From positions 16,190-80,189 of the forward strand of contig JAHHRF010000002.1 of the NCBI GenBank assembly GCA_020025955.1: DNA of 64,000 bases, read 5' to 3'. Origin of the DNA: Sutterella sp. (lineage in GTDB: Bacteria; Pseudomonadota; Gammaproteobacteria; Burkholderiales; Burkholderiaceae_F). Shown piece after piece: positions 9,162 through 15,529 of the stretch. The position numbers and the translations under genes are program-made. How positions within the stretch are numbered: position 1 is the stretch's first letter; the number at the start of each line of letters is the position of its first letter. The notes beneath the pieces are model-generated. The model had not been told where the DNA came from and searched no databases. It saw only the letters and a list, made by a program, of their open reading frames with translations.

Positions 9162-10832
9162 TCAGTAGCGGTAACCCGCGCGGAAATTCACCCCCAAGTC
9201 ACTCTCGTCAGGCGCTTCGAAGCTGCCAGCCGAGCAAACGAGTTGATTCACGCGTCGGAATAGCGTCAAGAGTTCAATATGTAACGCACTCGTTTCCACC
9301 GACGCGCTTTGCCCATCGTGCAAACGCGCCACATGACTTTCTACTAATAAGAAGTCGTTCACGGCCACACTTCGCTTCTCGGCTTTAAGCCAATGCTTTA
9401 ACTGTAAGCCACGGGCCCCATTGGGGTCGTCCATCTCAAGCAAATCCCCCAAGACGGAGAAGTTTTTCAAAATGCGCGAATGCATGGCTAAGAGTTCGGC
9501 CGCGCCCTCAGCGGAGAAATAACGGTTTTTCGAACACTTCTTTTGGTCCAGAATCTGGAAAATCCCGTCAATCACAAAGATCGCAAACTGCATGTTCCCA
9601 TTGGTATAACGAAGAGACTGCCAGCTCTGCGCCTCTTCTTCCGTGAGGGTCCCCTGCATGATCGTGGTCATGTAGGCGTTTACCGCCTTAATACGGGGCT
9701 CTAACGTGGCACGACGTCCTCGCACTAACAAGATTTCCCCATAGGAAGGGTTGTTTTTAAGGAGTTCCGTTAAGTCATCCCAATAGGTTTCCACCAAGCG
9801 CACGGTTTTCGTGATTTCTTGGCGAGCGGCTAAGAGGGACGTCCCCGTCGTTAAGCGACTTTCTTCCGTGAGGTATTGAATTTCCCCAAACTGCGGACGG
9901 TTTTGCTCGGGCAACACCTTTTCCACCCAACGGGCCACAGGGTTCACAAAGAAGAGCCCCAAGACGCCGGCAATCCCATTGAAAATCAAATGAAAGTAAA
10001 TCACGCCATCGGGCATGGCTGCAAAGCTTCGCGACACGGAAGGGAGCAATGCCACAATCCCGCCCCCGATTAAAAAGGCGGAAATACGGAAAACGCAATT
10101 CCCCAAGGGAGCACGACGCGCAACGTTGCTCCCGCCTGCGGTCGTAAAGAGCGCTAAGAAAGCACTCCCTAAATTAGCACCCAACACCACCCAGAGGCTT
10201 GCGGTCACGGGAAGAAGGCCGGCCGCCACAAAGCCCGCTGCAATCATCACGACAGCCAAGCTTGAGAAACACGCCCACGCCAGGATCACACCCGTTAAGA
10301 CCCCCGTGATGGGGTAAGCGTTCACGATGGCAAAGACGCCTGAGAGTTCCGGCGACTCACGTAATGGCGCCGTCGCCGACATGATCATTGAGAGCGACAT
10401 CATCACCAGGGCGAGCCCCAAGAAAATAAAGCCCACTTGCCCGTAGCGCGTACGTTGCTTCTTTAAAACTAAGAAGACCCCCACGACAATCAAAAGGGGC
10501 ACCAAGGCTTGCAGGTCAAAACTCAAGACGCGCACCATTAAGGCGCTCCCCAAGTCCGCCCCCAAGACGCAGCCCAAAGCCATGGCGGTGGTCACCAAGC
10601 CTTTTTTCTGAAGACCCGCCACCAATAACGCACTCGCGGTGGAACTCTGCAGCAAGCTCGAGACCCCAACCCCTGCGAAAAACGCCACAACACGGTTCAC
10701 TAACACCGTACTTAACCAATGGCGTAACGCTTCCCCAAAGGTGCGCAACATCCCCGTGCGAATCAAGTGCGTGGCCCACAGCAATAACGCCACGGCCCCC
10801 ACCATTTTTATCAAACTCAAGAGCACAACCAT
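9162..10832 (-). CDS. Na+/phosphate cotransporter II family protein with PhoU-like tail
   Basis: 556 aa. Residues 1 to about 310 are membrane-spanning and contain the duplicated Na/Pi cotransporter signature, first copy SSLLQSSTASALLV (about 55-70) and second copy around GANLGSAFLALFTTAGG. Residues about 330-556 form a soluble helical region resembling PhoU, the usual NptA/YjbB-like architecture. It likely moves phosphate across the inner membrane with Na+; direction is not decidable from sequence. It is divergent from the amidohydrolase and ends just before tRNA-Gly. No pho box is recognisable in the 212-bp divergent gap. Confidence 0.9.
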   Translation of the reverse strand: MVVLLSLIKMVGAVALLLWATHLIRTGMLRTFGEALRHWLSTVLVNRVVAFFAGVGVSSLLQSSTASALLVAGLQKKGLVTTAMALGCVLGADLGSALMVRVLSFDLQALVPLLIVVGVFLVLKKQRTRYGQVGFIFLGLALVMMSLSMIMSATAPLRESPELSGVFAIVNAYPITGVLTGVILAWACFSSLAVVMIAAGFVAAGLLPVTASLWVVLGANLGSAFLALFTTAGGSNVARRAPLGNCVFRISAFLIGGGIVALLPSVSRSFAAMPDGVIYFHLIFNGIAGVLGLFFVNPVARWVEKVLPEQNRPQFGEIQYLTEESRLTTGTSLLAARQEITKTVRLVETYWDDLTELLKNNPSYGEILLVRGRRATLEPRIKAVNAYMTTIMQGTLTEEEAQSWQSLRYTNGNMQFAIFVIDGIFQILDQKKCSKNRYFSAEGAAELLAMHSRILKNFSVLGDLLEMDDPNGARGLQLKHWLKAEKRSVAVNDFLLVESHVARLHDGQSASVETSALHIELLTLFRRVNQLVCSAGSFEAPDESDLGVNFRAGYRY

Positions 10833-10930
10833 GGGTGTTCCAAAAACCTTAAAAACGCGAAAAAGTAATCAATCCCCCCTATTTTAATGGAGGGGGGTCA
10901 AAGAGCCTACTCATCCTGGTTTCTTCTTTC

Positions 10931-10995
10931 GTCCTAAGTTGATTAAAGTAAGTCTTTAGGACTGGGAGAGACGCCATGCGTGGACGTTCGTCTCT
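10931..10995 (+). promoter_or_regulatory. Two tandem hairpins in the amidohydrolase leader
   Basis: GTCCTAA (10931-10937) pairs with TTAGGAC (10956-10962), then AGAGACG (10967-10973) with CGTCTCT (10989-10995), ending 49 bp before the start codon. I do not recognise them as a known riboswitch. Confidence 0.4.
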
Positions 10996-11044
10996 GCCCT
11001 CGCCCTCTTTTTTCCAATTCACCCTTTCCCTTAAAGGATTCACG

Positions 11045-12661
11045 ATGACTACCCTAATCACCGGGGCTCATATTTATGTCGAGCCCGGCCACTTTGCCCA
11101 AGCCCTTCTTATTAATGACGACGGCCGCATTGTTGCGGTCGGCACGGACGACGAAGTGAAGCAAAAGGTGAAGGGAAGCGTGAAAACGTGGGACGCTAAG
11201 GGACGTACCCTCGTGCCGGGCTTTAATGACACCCATATGCACTTGATGAGTAAGGGCCAGTTATTGGCCTCCATCCAATTGCTGGGTTGCCAATCGATTG
11301 CCGAAGTGCAAGCACGCATTCGTGCGTTTATTGAGGAAACCAAGCCAGAACCCGGCACCGTGCTCTATGGCATGGGCTGGAATCAGGACTACTTCAATGA
11401 AGACGGTAACCGCTTAATGACGCGCGATGACGTGGATGCGGTGACCACGGACTACCCCATCATTTTGGAGCGTGCCTGCGCGCACATTTTGGTCGCGAAC
11501 ACCCCTGCGATTGAATTGGCAGGTTTAACGCCGGAATCTATTCCTCCTGAGGGCGGTGCTTACGACGTGGAAAACGGTCGCCTCACGGGGATCGTGCGTG
11601 AAAACGCGTGCCCGGCCATCTTGGCGCTGCGCCCAGCGGTGACGCTCGACGACCGTAAGCGCATGATCCGTTTAGCGATTACGCATGCTAATCGCTATGG
11701 GGTCACCTCGGTGGGCACCATGGATTTGCGTCCCGCAGATTGGATGGATACGTGGCGCGCGTATAGTGACGTCCTCAAAGAAACCCCCAACCTTCGCGTC
11801 AACCATCAGGTGAACTTTATGGAGCCTGAAGGTTTCAAGCGTTTTTTGAGCCTCGGCTTTAAGACGGGGATGGGCTCGGACTTTAACCGTATTGGTCCCT
11901 TGAAGATGTTTGCGGACGGCAGTCTCGGTGCTCGCACAGCCCTTCTTCGTGGGCCCTATGCGGACGACCCCAGCACCTCGGGGATGGCGACCTTGTCGGT
12001 CGAGGATCTTGACACCATGGTGGGCTTAGCCACGGCGCACCAGTGCCAAACCATTGTGCACGCCATTGGGGACGGCGCCATTGAGCGCGTGTTGGATGCC
12101 TATGAAAAGGTGGATCCCTCGCATGAAAACCCGTTACGTAATGGCGTAGTGCATGTGCAGATTACGGATAAGCCCCTTTTAGAGCGCTTCCAAACCCAAA
12201 ACGTGATTGCCTTTACGCAGCCCATTTTCTTGCATTACGACATTCAGATTGCAGAGAGTCGTGTGGGGAAAGCCATGGCGTCGACGAGTTACGCCTTTAA
12301 GACCTTAAAGACCTTAGGGGTGCACCAAAGCTTCGGGACGGATACCCCGGTGGAAGACTTGGATCCGATTGCGTGCCTTTATTGCGCCGTCAACCGTAAG
12401 CGTTTGGATGGCACCCCGCTCTCGGGCTTTTACCCCAATGAGTGTTTGAGTGTCGAAGAAGCCATTGATGCGTATTCGTTAGAAGGCGCTTACTCAACGG
12501 GCGACGAAGCCACGAAGGGCCGTTTAAAGGAAGGGTACGTAGCGGACTTGGTGGTGTTGAGTGAAAACATCTTTACGCTTCCTCCCACGGACCTTTTAAA
12601 GACGGAAGTCTTAGGCACGATGGTCAACGGCCAATGGGTCTATGAGGCTGAGAGCCTCTAA
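11045..12661 (+). CDS. YtcJ-type metal-dependent amidohydrolase
   Basis: 538 aa. Start ATG at 11045 with AAAGGA eight bases upstream; the earlier in-frame ATG at 10976 lies inside the leader hairpins and has no family similarity. Amidohydrolase-3 family hallmarks: GFNDTHMHLMS (metal HxH, about 65), internal AFTQPIFLHYD, GDGAIERVLDAYE, and GTDTPVEDLDP with the metal Asp late in the protein. Such enzymes hydrolyse amides or ring C-N bonds, but substrates of the YtcJ branch are mostly unknown and nothing here identifies one. No signal peptide is seen, so it is probably cytosolic. Monocistronic. Confidence 0.85.
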   Translation: MTTLITGAHIYVEPGHFAQALLINDDGRIVAVGTDDEVKQKVKGSVKTWDAKGRTLVPGFNDTHMHLMSKGQLLASIQLLGCQSIAEVQARIRAFIEETKPEPGTVLYGMGWNQDYFNEDGNRLMTRDDVDAVTTDYPIILERACAHILVANTPAIELAGLTPESIPPEGGAYDVENGRLTGIVRENACPAILALRPAVTLDDRKRMIRLAITHANRYGVTSVGTMDLRPADWMDTWRAYSDVLKETPNLRVNHQVNFMEPEGFKRFLSLGFKTGMGSDFNRIGPLKMFADGSLGARTALLRGPYADDPSTSGMATLSVEDLDTMVGLATAHQCQTIVHAIGDGAIERVLDAYEKVDPSHENPLRNGVVHVQITDKPLLERFQTQNVIAFTQPIFLHYDIQIAESRVGKAMASTSYAFKTLKTLGVHQSFGTDTPVEDLDPIACLYCAVNRKRLDGTPLSGFYPNECLSVEEAIDAYSLEGAYSTGDEATKGRLKEGYVADLVVLSENIFTLPPTDLLKTEVLGTMVNGQWVYEAESL

Positions 12662-12690
12662 GCCAAAACAAAATCAAAACGCTTCATTTT

Positions 12691-12727
12691 GCGACGCGAT
12701 TAGGTCTTCCTCAGTCGCGTCGTTTGC
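12691..12727 (+). terminator. Terminator after amidohydrolase
   Basis: GCGACGCGA (12691-12699) pairs with TCGCGTCGT (12715-12723), one pair being G-U. Only a short T stretch follows, so strength is uncertain. Confidence 0.55.
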
Positions 12728-12782
12728 TATTCAAAGGTTGGACCGACTTTTCTTCTCTTTCCCGACTACTTTTTCTCCCCTA

Positions 12783-12845
12783 GGGACATTGCTGTAGGGC
12801 TAAGGCAATCCTCTTAGGCGAAACGTCCCAAGGGGTTTGCCCCTT
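12783..12845 (+). other. Compact hairpin cluster upstream of the lysine riboswitch
   Basis: GGGAC (12783-12787) can pair with GTCCC (12825-12829), enclosing either TTGC/GCAA or CTAAG/CTTAG as alternatives. It is followed at once by AAGGGG-TTTG-CCCCTT (12830-12845). It lies about 90 bp before the aptamer, so it is either the end of another transcript or part of the same leader. No known family recognised. Confidence 0.35.
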
Positions 12846-12933
12846 CCCAAGGTTTTTCTCAAAACCCGTGTGAGAGAAGGCTTTTCGTCACAAAAACGAA
12901 ATTATTCATGGCACACTAACTGTGAAGAAAAAA

Positions 12934-13125
12934 GGTGATAGAGGCGCGAAACGAATGAGTATCGTGGCGGTTGGGATGAGTCATCATCCCAGAGGGGGCA
13001 CCCTGAGCCAAGAGAAAGGTCAATTCGCCGAAATCTGACACAAGGCATTGTGTCAGGTTGGACACCGCGTGAATAACGCAGTGGCTCCCATCGAGGTCCA
13101 AACGACTCGGTGGAGGCGCTATCGA
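12934..13125 (+). ncRNA. Lysine riboswitch aptamer (L-box)
   Basis: The conserved L-box elements occur in order. GATAGAGGCGCGAA at the 5' side of P1/P2 (12936-12949) is followed by GAGTA (12957-12961), GGTCAATTCGCCGAAATCTG at about 13018-13037, a long P4 hairpin (CTGACACAAGGCATTGTGTCAG), and TTGGACACC. GAGGCGCTATC closes P1 (GATAG 12936-12940 with CTATC 13119-13123). This is the class that binds lysine and shuts down lysine biosynthesis or transport genes. A terminator lies downstream and an APC permease follows, so the permease is lysine-repressed. Boundaries are approximate. Confidence 0.93.
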
Positions 13126-13140
13126 TGTCAGTTTGGTAGC

Positions 13141-13235
13141 TTGTGGCGAGGAAGGGAGTCCTTCGTTGTTCTCGAAAAGAACCGCCACAATGTCTAGCAA
13201 AGAAAGCTGCATCCGATAGTGATGCAGCTTTTTTT
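13141..13235 (+). terminator. Riboswitch expression platform and intrinsic terminator
   Basis: AAAGCTGCATC (13203-13213) pairs with GATGCAGCTTT (13221-13231) with Ts to 13235, 38 bp before the permease start. Between aptamer and terminator lies an extra structure: TTGTGGCG (13141-13148) with CGCCACAA (13183-13190), enclosing two smaller hairpins. How the aptamer controls the terminator is not obvious, because this domain separates them. Confidence 0.85.
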
Positions 13236-13273
13236 GTATCCATCACATTGACATCCTTTTTTGGAGAGACCTC

Positions 13274-14686
13274 ATGTCTGAAACCCTGCAACACGCAGAG
13301 AGCCGATTAAGCTCGACGCAAACCGAACTTCGCCGAGAGGTAGGCCTCTTCGGTGGCGTCTCGGTGATCGCCGGCATTATGATTGGCTCCGGCATTTTCT
13401 ATATCGGCGCTTTAGTCTTAGAGCGCACGGGGATGAGCCTTGGGCTTAGCCTCTTAGTCTGGGTCATTGGCGGCTTAGTGACGCTTTTGTCCGGGATCTG
13501 TTACGCCGAAATGGGCGCCATGATGCCTAAGGCCGGTGGCGTTTACGTCTACCTTCGTGAAGCCTACGGCGAACGCTTAGCCTTTATGTGTGGCTTTGCC
13601 AACTTTACCCTCGGGAATTCTGGTTCCATTGCCGCCTTGGCGGTAGCCTTTGCCGCGGTGATTGCCACCTTCGTGCCGGGGATGGACTCCTTCTGGCAAC
13701 GCATGTTGGCCACGGGCACCGTGGTAATTCTCACGGCCGTTAACTACCGTGGGATTAAGAGCGCCAACTGGGTGCAGAGCTTCTTCATGGTTTTAAAGAT
13801 GCTCCCGATTTTGGTGGTCTTGATTGCCGGCCTTCTCTGGGGCACGGAAACCCCTGACTTAACCTTGATGCCGGCCGGGAACCCCGACTGGGCGAGCTTA
13901 ATCTCTATGATTGGCTTTGGTGTGATCGCCACCCTCTGGGCTTATGAAGGTTGGACCAACCTCAACGTGATCAGTGAAGAAGTGAAGGACCCGCATCGCA
14001 ACATTCCGCTGAGCATGATCCTCTCGATCGTGGGCGTGACGGTGCTCTACATCCTCTTTAACTACGCTGTGTTCCGTGTGCTCCCCTATGACACCATCGT
14101 CAACATGTTGACGGGTGAAAACCGAAACATGTACTTAGGGAAGGAATCCGCCTTCGTGCTCTTTGGTGAACCCGGTCTCTTGATCGTCGGCATGGCCATG
14201 GCCTTTGCAATCTTCAACTCGTTATCCGGTTGCGTGATGGTCTTCCCCCGCATGTACTACGCCATGAGCCGCGATGGGGCGTTCTTCAAGAGTTTAGCCA
14301 AGCTCCATCCCACGTACCGTACGCCGGTCAACGCCCTGTTAGCCAGCTCCGGGATCTCCATTGTGCTCATCTGGACGCATAACCTCTCTGACTTGACGAG
14401 CTTGGTGGCGGTGTGCGGCATGATCTTCCACGGCTTAGCCTTCTGGGGTGTGATCCGTCTGCGTGCGAAGTATCCGACGATGGAACGTCCTTACAAGGTT
14501 TGGTTCTATCCCTATAGCGTGTACTTGATCTGCGCCATCATGGTGGGGCTTATCATCAACGCCATCATCAATGACCCGATGACCGCGGCCCTCAACTTCA
14601 TCTTCCCGATTATCGGTTTGGTGATCTACGAATTCTTCTTTAAGAACAGTTTCGACCGTGAACAAGCGGTTGTGGCAGCCGAATAA
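13274..14686 (+). CDS. APC-family amino acid permease, predicted lysine transporter
   Basis: 470 aa with about twelve membrane segments. The N-terminus has the LeuT-fold APC motif GGVSVIAGIMIGSGIFYIG (about 28-46), then CYAEMGAMMPKAGGVYVY, and WAYEGWTNLN in TM6. Overall it resembles the LAT/SteT group of exchangers. Start ATG with GGAG seven bases upstream. It is the only gene behind the lysine riboswitch, so lysine (or a lysine-derived diamine exchange) is the likely substrate; the fold alone would not say so. Its own terminator follows. Confidence 0.9.
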   Translation: MSETLQHAESRLSSTQTELRREVGLFGGVSVIAGIMIGSGIFYIGALVLERTGMSLGLSLLVWVIGGLVTLLSGICYAEMGAMMPKAGGVYVYLREAYGERLAFMCGFANFTLGNSGSIAALAVAFAAVIATFVPGMDSFWQRMLATGTVVILTAVNYRGIKSANWVQSFFMVLKMLPILVVLIAGLLWGTETPDLTLMPAGNPDWASLISMIGFGVIATLWAYEGWTNLNVISEEVKDPHRNIPLSMILSIVGVTVLYILFNYAVFRVLPYDTIVNMLTGENRNMYLGKESAFVLFGEPGLLIVGMAMAFAIFNSLSGCVMVFPRMYYAMSRDGAFFKSLAKLHPTYRTPVNALLASSGISIVLIWTHNLSDLTSLVAVCGMIFHGLAFWGVIRLRAKYPTMERPYKVWFYPYSVYLICAIMVGLIINAIINDPMTAALNFIFPIIGLVIYEFFFKNSFDREQAVVAAE

Positions 14687-14751
14687 GGCAAGAACCCGCT
14701 AACACAAAATTCGCAAGGCGTTGCACCCCTGCAACACCTAGGGCGAAAACG

Positions 14752-14786
14752 AAGAACTCGGTGTGTCAAACACCGGGTTCTTTTCT
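14752..14786 (+). terminator. Terminator after APC permease
   Basis: AAGAACTCGGTGT (14752-14764) pairs with 14770-14782 (one G-U), followed by TTTTCTTTT. Confidence 0.85.
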
Positions 14787-14834
14787 TTTATTGACGCTGG
14801 TTTTCCACCCCCAAATACTCCCAAAAGGGTAGCT

Positions 14835-14892
14835 CGCTATTCAACAACGGAATAGCGAAAGCTTATCTATCAAGGCTCTTGCGATAGGCTTT
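14835..14892 (+). promoter_or_regulatory. Tandem hairpins upstream of napD
   Basis: CGCTATTC (14835-14842) pairs perfectly with GAATAGCG (14850-14857). The next base starts a second stem, AAAGC/GCTTT (14858-14862 with 14888-14892) plus CTATC/GATAG (14867-14871 with 14883-14887), with a TTAT bulge. The rest of the 14787-15082 gap holds a CTAGCGCTAG palindrome (15045-15054) but no ORF. I looked for an FNR-type TTGAT-N4-ATCAA site and did not find one. Confidence 0.4.
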
Positions 14893-15082
14893 GCAAAAAT
14901 CGACGTGTTTTTCGTCAAACAAAAGGGTTATTACTCATCTCGTTTCTCTTCATGCAATCTCCCCCTAACGATACTGTTATGGGAAACGCCCCAATGCTAG
15001 GATGGCGATACAACGCTAATCAGTCGCAAAGGACTTGTGGCACTAGCGCTAGCCCCAAAAATTTTGTGGAGAACCCCCACCT

Positions 15083-15313
15083 ATGCAACTCTCTGGCGTG
15101 TTGTTAGTCGCCCAGCCCGGTCGCTTAACCGAAGCGATGAATGCCGTGCGACAAATCCCTGGCGTCGACCTCCATGACGTGGACGCGGAGTCAGAACGCG
15201 CAATCGCCGTGATTGAAGCCGACGACACCCATGCGTTGGTGGACACCTTTAAAACGATCGAATCCCTTGAATCGGTTTTAAAAGTGAGTCCCGTCAACCA
15301 TTACTTTGAATAA
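15083..15313 (+). CDS. napD: NapD, chaperone of periplasmic nitrate reductase
   Basis: 76 aa, the usual NapD size. Cytosolic chaperone that binds the NapA twin-arginine signal peptide until cofactor loading is complete. Seen: the ferredoxin-like fold pattern SGVLLVAQPGRLTEAMNAVRQ, then GVDLHDVD and a second beta-alpha-beta half. A GGAG lies 13 bases before the ATG. It precedes napA by 216 bp, a larger gap than in most nap operons, and that gap contains a strong hairpin just before the napA ribosome-binding site. Confidence 0.92.
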   Translation: MQLSGVLLVAQPGRLTEAMNAVRQIPGVDLHDVDAESERAIAVIEADDTHALVDTFKTIESLESVLKVSPVNHYFE

Positions 15314-15462
15314 AGGCCTCTAAGAGAAAGCGGGACCCCAAGCGCACATCACCCAAAGGGAAAGGCTCTTTTTATCTTCAAGCGTCTGTCAGCGTTTAAG
15401 AGGAAAAGACTCAATCCCAAAACGTTCGCCCCCCTTTCTCATCAGCCTTTGTCTTTCGACCC

Positions 15463-15512
15463 TGACACCGATCCCCAAACTGAGTGCAAAAACTTAGTCA
15501 ACCCCGGTGTCA
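15463..15512 (+). promoter_or_regulatory. Intercistronic hairpin before napA
   Basis: The outer stem TGACACCG (15463-15470) pairs with CGGTGTCA (15505-15512). The inner stem ACTGAGT (15479-15485) pairs with ACTTAGT (15492-15498, one G-U). It ends six bases before the AGGAGAA that serves napA (about 15519-15525), so it could set mRNA stability or translation of napA relative to napD. Confidence 0.6.
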
Positions 15513-15529
15513 AACTCTAGGAGAATCGT

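Noticed and set aside
9000-9263. Plus-strand ORF beginning MERAKGVEPSSLAWEAK
   Set aside because: It is the well-known spurious translation across a reverse-strand tRNA gene; the tRNA-Gly structure explains the sequence.
12902-13294. Two minus-strand ORFs (130 and 98 aa) over the permease leader
   Set aside because: They cover the lysine riboswitch and terminator; RNA structure accounts for the bases and the proteins look random.
14787-15082. FNR box or molybdenum-cofactor riboswitch before napD
   Set aside because: No TTGAT-N4-ATCAA match; the hairpins do not carry elements I could match to the Moco motif.
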